A stretch of DNA of 64,000 nucleotides from positions 372,001 to 436,000 of the forward strand of contig CAVZIT010000006.1 in the NCBI GenBank assembly GCA_963775445.1. The letters are read 5' to 3'. Origin of the DNA: Dokdonella_A sp963775445 (GTDB lineage Bacteria; Pseudomonadota; Gammaproteobacteria; Xanthomonadales; Rhodanobacteraceae). Below the pieces are notes generated by a model that worked only from the letters and a program-made list of their open reading frames with translations, searched no databases and was not told where the DNA came from. The position numbers and the translations under genes were made by a program. The first letter of the stretch is position 1. Each line of letters starts with the position of its first letter. This document shows positions 46,938-56,434 of the stretch, piece by piece.

Positions 46938-49588
46938 GCCGATTTCGCCGGCGGCCCTTGCATGAGCGGAAGCGTAATGCGGATCGTCGTGCCGCGGCCA
47001 TCGGCACCGGGCAGCGCCTCGACTGCACCCCCGTGGGCGCCGATCATGCCCTGGACGATCGCCAGGCCCAGCCCGGTGCCGGGGCGCCCGCGGTCACCGC
47101 GCTCGACACTGTAGAACATGTCGAAGATACGTTTGCGCTCGTCGTCGGGGATGCCAGGGCCGCGATCGCGCACGTCGATGCGAAGGCGACCATCCATGAC
47201 ACGCGCATCGATCGCGACTGCTTGGTCGGCTAGCGAGAACTTCACCGCATTCTCGATCACGTTGAATAGTGCCTGCTCAATGAGGGCGGGATGCACCCAG
47301 ATCGGTTCCAGACCCGGGGCCAGCGTGATGTCGAAGCGCGCCCCTGGCTGGTAACGCTGCATGCGCGCCACGGCTGAGCCGATCAGCTCGTCGACACCAA
47401 TCCAGTCGCGATTCAAGGCCAGCCCGCCATGGCCGAGGCGCGTCATGTCGAGAAGGTTCTGGATATATCGATCGAGCCGCTCGCCTTCGATGCGTATCGT
47501 CTCCAGGAGGCCATGACGGTCCTCCTCGCTCATCGCTTCGCTGTAGTTGTCGAGACTGCTGGCAGCGCCGATCATCGCGGCCAGCGGCGAGCGCAGATCG
47601 TGAGAGACGGATGACAGCAGCGCCGAGCGCAGTCGCTCAGTTTCGCCGGTGACGCGCGCATCCTCGAGATCGGCGACGAGCTGAGCGCGCACGACCGCTT
47701 CGGCGATGTCGCCACTCATCGCCTCGGCCAGCCGCCGCTGCTCGGGACCGAGCCGGGTCGTCTGATCCGGGAAGCGCAGGCCGACGACACCGGGATTGGC
47801 ATCGTCCACGGTCAGCGGCAGGAACCACCAGGCGGCGCTCGCCAGGGTGTTGGTGAAGCGTCCGGCCGGTTGGCGATGCTGCTGCGACCAGTCGGCCGCG
47901 GCGCGGTCCTTGTCGCTCATGCCGAGGGATCCATCGGCGGCGAGCGGCTGGTCGCCGAGACGAATCGCGGCATCGACGCCGAGTGAGCGCTTGAACGCCT
48001 CGCGCCCGGCCGCGATGACCTGCCCGAGGTCTGCGGCACTCGCGAGGCGCCGGCCGAGCAGCTGCAGCGCCGTCGCATGCGCATTCGCCGCACGCAAGGC
48101 GAGCACCTGGGTGCGCAGCCTCGATGCAAGCCGTCCGGCCACCAATGCCGTGATCAGAAAGAGCATGACGGTGACCACGCCCTGGCGTGCACCGATGTAG
48201 AACGTGAAGCGCGGCTCGATGAAGAAGAAGTTGTAAGCCAGAAAACACAGCGTTGCGGCGATTACCGCAGCCGTCATGCGCGTGCGTGCGGCAACCAGCA
48301 CGACGGCGACGATGAACACCATCGAGAGATCATCGAGCCCCGCGTAACGTTCGAGGGGCCAGCCGAGACCGGTCGCGAGCGCCGCCGCAAGGACCGCGAC
48401 GCCGATGTCGCTGCCGGTCACGCGCCCGGCGACGCGGCGCGATGCGCGGCGCGCCTTCGCACGTTCCTCGGGCGTGCTGACGATCGTGATCTCGTAGTGC
48501 GCGCCGCGCTGGATGATCTGCTGCGTGAGCGTGCGATTGAACATGCGCGCGAACGGCCGCTCGCGCGTGCGGCCGAGCACTATCGCCGACACGCCGCTGC
48601 GCCCGGCATAGTCAAGCAAGGCGTCGACGACGTTCGCTCCGTGCAGCACCGAGGTGTCGCCGCCGAGTCGGCGCGCGATCGCGAAGGCACGGTCGAGCTC
48701 GAGCCGGGTATCGTCGCCCGGTACCTCGCCGGTCTGCACGGTTACGGCAGTCCAGGGGGCATCGCGCCGTTCGGCCAGGCGCCGCGCGATGCGCACCAGA
48801 TATTCGGATTGTCCGCGGCCGTCGACGGCAACGATCACGCGTCGACGCAGCGACAGACCAGGAAGCCCGCGTGCCGTCTGCGCCTCGCGCAAGTCGCTGT
48901 CGACCCGATCGGCCGCGGTCTGCAGCGCAAGCTCGCGCAGCGCTGCCAGGTTGGACGGCGAGAAGAACGCCTGCAGCGCCTGTGCGGCCTGCTCGGGCAC
49001 GTAGACCTTGCCCTGGTGCAGCCGTTCGATCAGCTCGCGCGGCGGCAGATCGACCAGGATCACATCGCGCAGCCGATCGAACACCGAATCCGGAACGGTC
49101 TCGCTGACGCGCACACCGGTGATGCGATAAACGACATCGTTGAGACTTTCGAGATGCTGGATGTTGATCGTCGTATAGACGTCGATGCCGGCCTCGAGCA
49201 ATTCCGCGACGTCCTGCCAACGCCGCTCGTGGCGGCTGCCGGGAACGTTGCTGTGGGCGAGCTCGTCGACCAGCGCAAGCGCCGGCTTGCGTGCGAGCAC
49301 GGCGTCGAGGTCCATCTCCTCGAGCGCATGCCCTCGATAGGCGAGCTTCTTGCGCGGAATGATCTCGAGACCGTCGACCAATACCGCGGTTTCGCTCCGC
49401 CCGTGCGTCTCGACGATTCCGACGACGACATCGACGCCGCGCCGCTTGAGCTCTCGCGCACGGCCCAGCATCGCGTAGGTCTTGCCGACGCCCGGCGCGG
49501 CGCCGAGAAACACCGTCAGGCGGCCGGCGCCCTCGCGCTTCAGCTCGCCGATCAGCGCGTCAGCCTGCTCGCGGCGGGGATCGTTCAT
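46934..49588 (-). CDS. kdpD: Potassium-sensor histidine kinase KdpD
   Basis: 884 aa. N-terminal KdpD domain with Walker A GAAPGVGKT (29-37), then a universal-stress-protein domain (about 250-375), four membrane helices (about 400-500), a GAF-like region, and a kinase core with H663 in SSVSHDLRSPLAAM, then NVIENAVKFS, DRGPGIPDDE and GTGLGLAIVQG. ATG 49588 gives the standard MNDPRREQADALIGELKREG. The domain order is complete and normal. Confidence 0.96.
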   Translation of the reverse strand: MNDPRREQADALIGELKREGAGRLTVFLGAAPGVGKTYAMLGRARELKRRGVDVVVGIVETHGRSETAVLVDGLEIIPRKKLAYRGHALEEMDLDAVLARKPALALVDELAHSNVPGSRHERRWQDVAELLEAGIDVYTTINIQHLESLNDVVYRITGVRVSETVPDSVFDRLRDVILVDLPPRELIERLHQGKVYVPEQAAQALQAFFSPSNLAALRELALQTAADRVDSDLREAQTARGLPGLSLRRRVIVAVDGRGQSEYLVRIARRLAERRDAPWTAVTVQTGEVPGDDTRLELDRAFAIARRLGGDTSVLHGANVVDALLDYAGRSGVSAIVLGRTRERPFARMFNRTLTQQIIQRGAHYEITIVSTPEERAKARRASRRVAGRVTGSDIGVAVLAAALATGLGWPLERYAGLDDLSMVFIVAVVLVAARTRMTAAVIAATLCFLAYNFFFIEPRFTFYIGARQGVVTVMLFLITALVAGRLASRLRTQVLALRAANAHATALQLLGRRLASAADLGQVIAAGREAFKRSLGVDAAIRLGDQPLAADGSLGMSDKDRAAADWSQQHRQPAGRFTNTLASAAWWFLPLTVDDANPGVVGLRFPDQTTRLGPEQRRLAEAMSGDIAEAVVRAQLVADLEDARVTGETERLRSALLSSVSHDLRSPLAAMIGAASSLDNYSEAMSEEDRHGLLETIRIEGERLDRYIQNLLDMTRLGHGGLALNRDWIGVDELIGSAVARMQRYQPGARFDITLAPGLEPIWVHPALIEQALFNVIENAVKFSLADQAVAIDARVMDGRLRIDVRDRGPGIPDDERKRIFDMFYSVERGDRGRPGTGLGLAIVQGMIGAHGGAVEALPGADGRGTTIRITLPLMQGPPAKSA

Positions 49589-49613
49589 CCGGTGGATTGT
49601 GCGCCGGCGCGGG

Positions 49614-50216
49614 TCATTTGCGTGTGCCGGCCAGCGCGTCGAGCGCGAGGTTGAGCTCGAGAACATTGACGCGGGGCTCGCCCAGAGCGCCGAACTGGCG
49701 CGGCGTCGTGTGCTCGCGAACGAGCGTTTCGACCGTGTGCGCGCTCAAGGCGTGCAACTTCGCGACGCGCGCGATCTGCACGCGCACCGCTTCCGGCGAA
49801 AGATCCGGATCGAGGCCGCTACCGGATTCGGTGACGAGGTCACCCGGCACCGCGGCTTCGGCGATGCCGTCGCGCCGTGCGACGGCATGCCGGAGGTCCG
49901 CGATGCGCTGGCGCAACTTGGGATTGCTGCGCGCCTGGTTGCTGCCGGCCGCCGCCATCGGATCGTAACCGGCCGCCGACGGACGCGGCTGAAAATAGCG
50001 CGGGTCGGCGAAGGGCTGCGCGATCAGCGAGGAGCCGACGATGTGGCCATCGTGCTCAATCAGACTGCCTTGCGCTTGATGCGCAAACAGGAGCCGGCCG
50101 AGCGCCGTGCCGGCCAGCTCGTAGAGAAATCCATAGCCAAGCAGCACGATGAGCGCAAACACGACGGACGCGCGCAACGAGCCGCGATCGTCGACCGATA
50201 GTGCATTCGTGTTCAT
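49614..50216 (-). CDS. kdpC: Potassium-transporting ATPase subunit KdpC
   Basis: 200 aa from ATG 50216, one base after the kdpB stop. One N-terminal membrane helix (LRASVVFALIVLLGYGFLYE) precedes a periplasmic domain. It has the family motifs GSSLIAQPFADPRYFQPRPS, VPGDLVTESGSGLDPDLSPE and the C-terminal LGEPRVNVLELNLALD. It stabilises KdpFABC and raises ATP affinity of KdpB. Confidence 0.96.
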   Translation of the reverse strand: MNTNALSVDDRGSLRASVVFALIVLLGYGFLYELAGTALGRLLFAHQAQGSLIEHDGHIVGSSLIAQPFADPRYFQPRPSAAGYDPMAAAGSNQARSNPKLRQRIADLRHAVARRDGIAEAAVPGDLVTESGSGLDPDLSPEAVRVQIARVAKLHALSAHTVETLVREHTTPRQFGALGEPRVNVLELNLALDALAGTRK

Positions 50217-50217
50217 T

Positions 50218-52260
50218 TCAGCCTCCGAGCACGACCAGCATGAGATCGATGAGCTTGATGCCGACGAACGGCAGCAGCACACCGCCGGCGCCATACACCA
50301 GCATATTCCGTCGCAACAGCGATACTGCACTCGCGGGCTTGAACCTGACGCCGGCGAGGGCCAGCGGAATCAGCGCCGGAATGATCATCGCGTTGAAGAT
50401 CAGCGCCGCCAGCACGGCGTTCGCCGGGCTCGAGAGATGCATGACGTTCAGCGCCGCCATCGACGGTATCGCGGCGGCGAACAACGCCGGCAGGATTGCA
50501 AAATACTTCGAGACGTCGTTCGCCAGCGAAAACGTGGTCAGTGCGCCGCGCGTGATCAGCTGCTGCTTGCCGACCTCGACCACCGCGAGCAGCTTGGCCG
50601 GATCGGAATCCAGATCGACCATGTTGCCGGCTTCCTTTGCCGCCTGCGTGCCGGAGTTCATCGCGAGGCCAACGTCAGCCTGCGCCAGCGCCGGGGCGTC
50701 GTTGGTGCCATCGCCGACCATCGCGACGAGACGGCCGCCGGCCTGCTCGGCGCGGATGCGCGCGAGCTTGTCCTCCGGCGTCGCCTCGGCGATGTAGTCG
50801 TCGACGCCGGCCTCGGCCGCGATCGCTGCCGCGGTCAGCGGGTTGTCGCCGGTGATCATCACCGTGCGCACGCCCATCTCGCGCAGGCGCGCGAAGCGTT
50901 CCTTGACGCCGTGCTTGACGACGTCTGAGAGCTCGACGACGCCGAGCAGGTAACGTCCGTCGGCCACCACGAGCGGCGTTGCGCCACCGCGCGCGATCTG
51001 CTGGACGCGTGCGGCAAATTCCGGCGTGACCGTTCCGCCGAGTGCGATCACGTGCCGCTCGATCGCGTCGCTCGCGCCCTTGCGGATCACCCGGTCTCCA
51101 GGAAGATCGACGCCGGACATGCGGGTGTGCGCGGAGAACTGGATGTAGTGCGCTTGTTCTGGGTCGGCGGCATCGCCGCCGAGCTCGCGCGCCAAGCGCA
51201 CAATGGACTTGCCTTCCGGCGTTGGATCCGCAATCGAGGACAGGAGCGCCGCGTCGCGCAGCGCGTCGCGGTCGATGCCGGCCAGCGGGTGGAACGCGAT
51301 CGCCTGGCGGTCGCCGTGCGTAATGGTCCCGGTCTTGTCGAGCAGCAGCACGTCGACGTCACCGGCGATCTCGACCGCCTTGCCCGATTTCGCGAGCACG
51401 TTCGCCGCGAGCGCGCGGTTCATGCCGGCGATGCCGATCGCGGGAAGAAGTCCGCCGATCGTCGTCGGGATCAGGCAGACCAGCAGCGCGATCAGCAGCA
51501 GCGGATCGAGCTTCGCGCCGACAAACGCGGCGAGAAACGGCAAGGTCGCGACGACAATCAGGAACGTCAGCGTCATCGCGGCGAGCAACATCGTCAGCGC
51601 GATCTCGTTCGGAGTCTTCTGCCGGTTCGCGCCCTCGACCAGCGCGATCATGCGATCGAGGAAGCTGCCACCGGGCTCGGCGCTGACCTCGACGAGGATC
51701 TCGTCGGAGAGGACCTTGGTTCCGCCGACGACGCCGCTCCGGTCGGTGCCGGCCTCGCGCAGGACCGGCGCGGACTCGCCGGTGACCGCGGCTTCGTTGA
51801 TCGTCGCGACGCCGCGGATGATCTCGCCGTCGGCCGGAATCAGCTCGCCTTCGGAAACGATCACGCGATCGCCGCGCTTGAGCGCCGAGGCCGCGACGCG
51901 CGTCTCGTTATCGGTGTCGTCAAGACGGCGCGCGACGAGATCGCGCCGCGCGGCGCGGAGCGATGCGGCCTGGCCGCGCCCGCGCGCCTCGGCGACCGCC
52001 TCGGCGAAGTTCGCGAACAGCACGGTGACAAGCAGGATCGCGGTAACCGCGATGCCGAAGCCGTAGCGGCCGCCCGTCGTTGCAGTGATCAGCGCGGCGA
52101 GCAGCGTGCCGAGCAGCACGATCGCAATGACCGGGCTCTTCAGAGCATGCCGCGGCGCGAGCTTGCGGAACGACTCGACCAGCGCCGCACGAAAACCCGC
52201 GGCATCGAGCCCGACCGCCGCATGGCGGCGCTGCTCTCCAAGATGGGGAGATGAAGTCAT
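50218..52260 (-). CDS. kdpB: Potassium-transporting ATPase ATP-binding subunit KdpB
   Basis: 680 aa P1A-type ATPase. The phosphorylation site is DKTGTITHGDRQA, the actuator loop has AAVTGESAPV, and the hinge has GDGTNDAPALAQADVGLAMN. The SAHTRMSGVDLPG nucleotide-binding region is Kdp-specific. Seven hydrophobic segments are visible. The first two codons are ATG ATG (52263/52260), so either is possible. It lies 8-10 bp after kdpA. Confidence 0.97.
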   Translation of the reverse strand: MTSSPHLGEQRRHAAVGLDAAGFRAALVESFRKLAPRHALKSPVIAIVLLGTLLAALITATTGGRYGFGIAVTAILLVTVLFANFAEAVAEARGRGQAASLRAARRDLVARRLDDTDNETRVAASALKRGDRVIVSEGELIPADGEIIRGVATINEAAVTGESAPVLREAGTDRSGVVGGTKVLSDEILVEVSAEPGGSFLDRMIALVEGANRQKTPNEIALTMLLAAMTLTFLIVVATLPFLAAFVGAKLDPLLLIALLVCLIPTTIGGLLPAIGIAGMNRALAANVLAKSGKAVEIAGDVDVLLLDKTGTITHGDRQAIAFHPLAGIDRDALRDAALLSSIADPTPEGKSIVRLARELGGDAADPEQAHYIQFSAHTRMSGVDLPGDRVIRKGASDAIERHVIALGGTVTPEFAARVQQIARGGATPLVVADGRYLLGVVELSDVVKHGVKERFARLREMGVRTVMITGDNPLTAAAIAAEAGVDDYIAEATPEDKLARIRAEQAGGRLVAMVGDGTNDAPALAQADVGLAMNSGTQAAKEAGNMVDLDSDPAKLLAVVEVGKQQLITRGALTTFSLANDVSKYFAILPALFAAAIPSMAALNVMHLSSPANAVLAALIFNAMIIPALIPLALAGVRFKPASAVSLLRRNMLVYGAGGVLLPFVGIKLIDLMLVVLGG

Positions 52261-52270
52261 CATCGAAACC

Positions 52271-54010
52271 TCAAGGAATCGCGGCGATCGCCGCGGTCAG
52301 TGTCAGGTGCTCGCCCAAGGGCCCGAGCACGAGCGCCGGCATGAACTGCAGGACGGTCAAGACCACAATGACGGACACGAGTGTCAGCGCGAACGTCGGC
52401 GTCTCCGCTTGCAGCATGCCGCTCGTCTCCGGTGCGACGCGTTTCTTCGCCATCAGGCCCGCGACCCAAAGCGGCACGATCAGCGCGCTGTAGCGACCGA
52501 GGATCAGCGCCACGACGCAGGTCAGGTTCCACCACGGCGTGCCGTCACCGAGTCCTTCAAAGCCAGAGCCGTTGTTCGCGAATGCGGAGGTGTACTCGTA
52601 GAACACCTGGCTGATGCCGTGAAAGCCGGGATTCGAGTTGCCGGTGAATTGGGGCAGCGCGACCGTGAGCGCGGTCAAACCGAGAACGACGAACGGCTGC
52701 AGCAGAATCAGGAGTGCGAGCAGTCGGATCTCCGGTGCCTCGATCTTGCGGCCGAACAGCTCCGGTGTGCGCCCGGTCATGAGGCCGGCAAGGAACGCGG
52801 CGAGCAGGAGATAGACGAGGAACTGCTGCAGGCCGCAGCCGACGCCGCCCCAGATCGCGTTGATCAGCATGTTCGCGATCGCGACGCCACCGGTCAGGGG
52901 TGCCAGCGAATCGTGCATCGAGTCGACCGAGCCGTTACTGGTCTGGGTCGTCAGTGCCGCCCACAGTGCGGAATCGGATGCGCCAAAGCGCGTCTCCTTG
53001 CCTTCCATCAATGCGATGTCGTGCGACGTCGACGAATGCGCTTCCGACCAGACGGCGGCGCCGGTCGAGAGCGCGGACATCAGCAGCATCGAGCCGAACA
53101 CGAGCGCGGTCAGCTTCCGGCGGCCGGTAAATGGGCCGACCATGAACGTCACCGCGACCGGAATCAGGATGATTGCAAGGGTTTCGAGGAGATTCGACAA
53201 CGGCGTCGGATTCTCGAGCGGCACGGCGCTGTTCGGTCCGTACCAGCCGCCGCCGTTGGTGCCAAGCTGCTTCACGGCGACCATCGGAGCGACCGGGCCG
53301 AGCGGAATGTGCTGTGTCTTCATCTCGACGCTCGAATCGAGAGGCGTGAAGCTCGGACCACCATGGAGCGTCGCCGGCACGCCTTGCGAGGCGAGCAACA
53401 CGGTCCACATCAGCGCCAGCGGCAGGAAGAAGCGCAGCGTCGCGCGCGTGACGTCGACCCAGTAGTTGCCGACGTCGCGCTCGGCGCCCTCCTCGTGATC
53501 GGCGCCGGCCGTGGCAGTCTCGGCGGCCATCTGCTCGCGCCCGCCGAAGAGACCGCGCAACGTCGCGACCACGATGGCGAGACCCATCATCGGCGTGATG
53601 ACCTGCAGGCCGACGATGCCGATCATCTGCGACAAGTAGCTCAGCTGCGCCTGCCCCGAATAGTGCTGCTGGTTCGTGTTCGTCAGGAACGACACCATCG
53701 TGTGCAGCGCGAGATCCCACGACATGTTCGGTGCATGGTCGGGATTGAGCGGCAGCCATGCCTGCATCATGAATTGCAGCCAGACGACCAGGCCGAGCAC
53801 GAGGTTGCTGAGCACGAACGCTTTCGCGTAGCCCTTCCACGACATGCCGCGCCGGCCATCAATGCCGAGCACGCGATAGATCGCGCGCTCGAGCGGGCCG
53901 AAGACGCGATCGAACGGCGCCGGGCCGCCTCGCATCACGCGCGCGAGGTAATGGCCAAGCGGCCAGCCGAGGCCGATCGCGAGGCCGAAGACAATGAGAA
54001 TCTCAATCAT
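52271..54010 (-). CDS. kdpA: Potassium-transporting ATPase potassium-binding subunit KdpA
   Basis: 579 aa with ten or so membrane helices, of the SKT superfamily. Selectivity-loop motifs visible include MVSFLTNTNQQHYSG, KQLGTNGGGWYGPNSAVPLE and SAFANNGSGFEGLGDGTP; the glycine-rich loops form the K+ filter. The N-terminus MIEILIVFGLAIGLGWPLGH is typical. It lies 18 bp downstream of kdpF. Confidence 0.97.
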   Translation of the reverse strand: MIEILIVFGLAIGLGWPLGHYLARVMRGGPAPFDRVFGPLERAIYRVLGIDGRRGMSWKGYAKAFVLSNLVLGLVVWLQFMMQAWLPLNPDHAPNMSWDLALHTMVSFLTNTNQQHYSGQAQLSYLSQMIGIVGLQVITPMMGLAIVVATLRGLFGGREQMAAETATAGADHEEGAERDVGNYWVDVTRATLRFFLPLALMWTVLLASQGVPATLHGGPSFTPLDSSVEMKTQHIPLGPVAPMVAVKQLGTNGGGWYGPNSAVPLENPTPLSNLLETLAIILIPVAVTFMVGPFTGRRKLTALVFGSMLLMSALSTGAAVWSEAHSSTSHDIALMEGKETRFGASDSALWAALTTQTSNGSVDSMHDSLAPLTGGVAIANMLINAIWGGVGCGLQQFLVYLLLAAFLAGLMTGRTPELFGRKIEAPEIRLLALLILLQPFVVLGLTALTVALPQFTGNSNPGFHGISQVFYEYTSAFANNGSGFEGLGDGTPWWNLTCVVALILGRYSALIVPLWVAGLMAKKRVAPETSGMLQAETPTFALTLVSVIVVLTVLQFMPALVLGPLGEHLTLTAAIAAIP

Positions 54011-54028
54011 GACAGTCGCCTCGACAGT

Positions 54029-54121
54029 TCAGAAATCTTCGGGTCGCACAATCACGTAGAGGAGGTATGCCGCCCCCGCGACCACCGAGATGACACATAC
54101 GTAGATCAACCAGGCGGGCAT
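54029..54121 (-). CDS. kdpF: KdpF small subunit
   Basis: A 30-aa peptide starting MPAWLIYVCVISVVAGAAYL and ending in RPEDF. One membrane helix with the C-terminal R-P-E-x-F typical of KdpF, the lipid-like stabiliser of KdpABC. It lies immediately upstream of kdpA with a GGAG site before the ATG, and follows the porin stop by 12 bp. Confidence 0.93.
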   Translation of the reverse strand: MPAWLIYVCVISVVAGAAYLLYVIVRPEDF

Positions 54122-54133
54122 CGCCGTTCTCCG

Positions 54134-54853
54134 TCAGAAGGACGCCTGCAGCGCTGCTTCGATGCGGCTGCCGGCATAGGAATCGCCAAAAATGGTCTTT
54201 GCTCCGGAATCAGTGGCGTGCGCGGTGATGCGAAGCTCCACCGGTGCCTTGAGTGTCCAGATCGCGCTCAACTGGCCGTGGACGTAACTCTCGCCGTAGA
54301 CGTCATTCAACGCGTAGTACCCGACCGCAGCTTCCAGGCGGAATCGGTCGTCGAACGGGATCCGCGCACCGATCTGCGTGTAAATGCCGCTTTCGTCGCT
54401 GGCCAGCGCCTCCGGCGAGTAGCCAACTGACAGCCAGTAATTCCGCGCGTACGTGATCGTGCCATTCAGCTCCGTCCAGTCGAGATCGGTCTTTGCGCCC
54501 GGATACCGGTAGTGCAGCACGTTCACGTCCAGCGCCCAGTCTTCGGTCAGGTCCTTGCCCCAGCCGACGGTGAAATCAAGCTCGGTGTGGGCGCCGACCT
54601 CGGGTCCGAACTTGACGTTCGAGCCCCAGACCGAACCGTAGAATCCCGAGTCGCCGGAGAATTTGAGGCCCGCCTGCACGGCGGGATCGCCCTGCGTTTG
54701 GGTGGTGCCGCGCCAGACATAGTCGGTGGTCAGGGTGCCGTTGCCGCTGAAGGTGCCAGCTTGGCAGCACGAACCCGCGGAGAGCAGCGCAAGACCGAAG
54801 CTCCCCACCACCAGGATCGGCATGACATCGGCGCAATACGAGGAGAACCGCAT
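54134..54853 (-). CDS. TorF-family putative outer-membrane porin, probably first gene of the kdp operon
   Basis: 239 aa with a signal peptide (LVVGSFGLALLSAGSCCQAG). The mature part begins FSGNGTLTTDYVWRGTTQTQ, the hallmark of the TorF/TIGR02001 family of outer-membrane proteins, followed by alternating aromatic beta-strands and a C-terminal aromatic (ALQASF) as in beta-barrels. It ends 12 bp before kdpF and is on the same strand, so it should share the kdp transcript. A role in bringing K+ across the outer membrane under limitation is inference. Confidence 0.85.
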   Translation of the reverse strand: MRFSSYCADVMPILVVGSFGLALLSAGSCCQAGTFSGNGTLTTDYVWRGTTQTQGDPAVQAGLKFSGDSGFYGSVWGSNVKFGPEVGAHTELDFTVGWGKDLTEDWALDVNVLHYRYPGAKTDLDWTELNGTITYARNYWLSVGYSPEALASDESGIYTQIGARIPFDDRFRLEAAVGYYALNDVYGESYVHGQLSAIWTLKAPVELRITAHATDSGAKTIFGDSYAGSRIEAALQASF

Positions 54854-54940
54854 GAAGGCTCAAGAAGATCTCGTCCCGATTGGACGCGGCATTCTTGAAC
54901 AGGGCGTCGTAAAGTCTCTATGCGCGAAATCGGCACACCC

Positions 54941-54958
54941 ATAAAATCTTCGTAAAAT
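54941..54958 (-). promoter_or_regulatory. Candidate KdpE operator
   Basis: On the plus strand TAAAAT occurs at 54942-54947 and 54953-54958, 11 bp or about one helical turn apart, in an A+T-rich island just upstream of the porin-kdp operon (about 90 bp before the porin start). OmpR-type regulators bind such phased direct repeats, and E. coli KdpE sites are similarly A+T-rich. Confidence 0.5.
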
Positions 54959-55019
54959 CACGCTAACCTTTGGAATTACTTCTGGCGGCGTTACAACGGA
55001 TGTGGAGTGGTTCGACCAC

Positions 55020-55600
55020 GGGCATGTTCGCGCTTGAGCCGGTAAACACGTTCGTAGTTGAGCGGCGGCACCTCGCGGTTTTCCTTCGGCGACAGACGCT
55101 TGAGCCAGGCCTTGCGCGCATGCACGACGACCACGTTGCATCCGGCCGCGTGGACATGCTCGACGAACTGAGCGAGGCCGGTGTCCTCGTCCTGATCGTC
55201 GACGCCGAGCCGACATTCACGGTGACCGGACTCTTCACTGCTGCACGCATCGCCGCAACGCACTCCGCGACCAGGATGGGTTCGCGCATCAGGCAGGCCC
55301 CGAAGCGACCCGACTGCACGCCATCCGAGGGGCAACCGACGTTGGGATTGATCTCGTCGAAGCCGAGATCCGCACCGATGCGTGCCGCTTCGACCTGTTT
55401 GGCGGCGTCCGATCCGCCGAGCTGCAACGCGGGCGGGTGCTCGGCCGGATCGAAACCAAGCAGACGCGTGCGACCCCCATGAATGAACGCGGGCGCAGTG
55501 ACCATCTCGGTGTACAGCCGTGCGTCGGGCGCCACCAGCCGATGGAATAGCGGCAATGCCGATCGGCCCAGTCCATCATCGGGGCTATACAGATGGAATA
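55020..55600 (-). pseudogene. dusA: Second dusA copy, frameshifted and truncated
   Basis: Clear DusA sequence spread over three frames: IAPMMDWADRHCR, then (one base lost near 55555) FHRLVAPDARLYTEMVTAP to AVKSPVTV, then (shift near 55220) RLGVDDQDEDTGLAQFVEHV and SPKENREVPPLNYERVYRLK. The start codon region and the last third of the gene are missing. It has diverged from the intact copy at 44990-46006, so it is not a recent duplicate. It could be the resident or an imported copy. Confidence 0.9.
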
Positions 55601-55783
55601 TGCACCAGTTTCCATAAAGTTATAAAGCGTACAAGAGAAAATATGTAGCTGGTATACTAAATTGATGTAAGCGTTTGGTGCGAAATGCAGAGTGAGATCC
55701 TTGTGCTTCCTTTCGCAACTGGCCTTCGAATCCATCCGTCGTCATTACTTCTCAATTGCACCGAATGTCCAATGGGCTTGGGC
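55601..55783. other. A+T-rich stretch without a gene
   Basis: Visibly A+T-richer than the rest of the window (for example 55600-55690), lying between the dusA remnant and the cytochrome fragment. It probably marks the edge of a foreign or rearranged segment. Confidence 0.5.
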
Positions 55784-55990
55784 AATGATAAGTCCATCCC
55801 ATTCTTTGGCCTCGAATTACCTACACTGACTCCTGCAAACAGTGATGTGGCGAAGCAACTCAAGGAAGTTCACGAAACCGTTGGCACGATGGGCTACGTG
55901 CTCATTGGAATACACGCGGCCGCCGCGCTTATTCACCACTACGTTGTTCGCGACAACACGCTACGACGTATTTTGCCGAGGTGGAGCTAA
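55784..55990 (+). pseudogene. Cytochrome b561 C-terminal fragment
   Basis: The open frame ends with IPFFGLELPTLTPANSDVAK, LKEVHETVGTMGYVLIGIHA and AAALIHHYVVRDNTLRRILP. This is the C-terminal part of a di-haem cytochrome b561 (haem-ligating histidines in HAA and HHYV; FFGLELP motif). The N-terminal two-thirds, with the first two helices, is missing. An in-frame ATG exists at 55685 but the upstream residues are unrelated. Confidence 0.8.
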
Positions 55991-55998
55991 GCGCTTGG

Positions 55999-56421
55999 TC
56001 AGTGCACTACCAGCACCGGTACTTCGCATTCAGACAGAACACGCGCTGTCACCGAACCGAGTAAGACATTCTTCAGCGCGGTTCGACCATGGGAGCCCAT
56101 GAGGACGAGGTCGTACTTACCGTCCTCGGCTTTTCGTGAAATGCAGTACGGTGCGTTTCCCGCCGTGTGCGCCTCGTCAAAGACGATACCTGCGCGCTTG
56201 AGGCGCTGCCGCGCGCCTTTCAAACAATTATCGCTGCTTTCCGTGTGAATCTGTGCCACGCGTTCTTCACCAAGTGCCGAAGACACCCGGTCGAGCATTG
56301 GAAGATCCACATAGAACAACGTCACCTTGAGGTCCTTTACCTGTCTACGCAGGGACTTCGTCAGGTATTGGGCAGCGCGATGCGAACATTCGCTGCCATC
56401 GGATGCAAAGAGAACTTTCAT
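55999..56421 (-). CDS. Universal stress protein (UspA family)
   Basis: 140 aa from ATG 56421 (MKVLFASDGSECSHRAAQYL). It has the alpha/beta fold and the ATP-binding G-2x-G-9x-G(S/T)-like motif in VLMGSHGRTALKNVLLGSVT, ending in SECEVPVLVV. It lies 13 bp after the P-type ATPase stop and is probably co-transcribed. The role is stress survival; the specific signal is unknown. Confidence 0.92.
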   Translation of the reverse strand: MKVLFASDGSECSHRAAQYLTKSLRRQVKDLKVTLFYVDLPMLDRVSSALGEERVAQIHTESSDNCLKGARQRLKRAGIVFDEAHTAGNAPYCISRKAEDGKYDLVLMGSHGRTALKNVLLGSVTARVLSECEVPVLVVH

Positions 56422-56434
56422 ATAGCATCTCCTA

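Noticed and set aside
52085..54430. Long plus-strand open frame opposite kdpB, kdpA and the porin
   Set aside because: Antisense to certain Kdp genes and without any recognisable domain.
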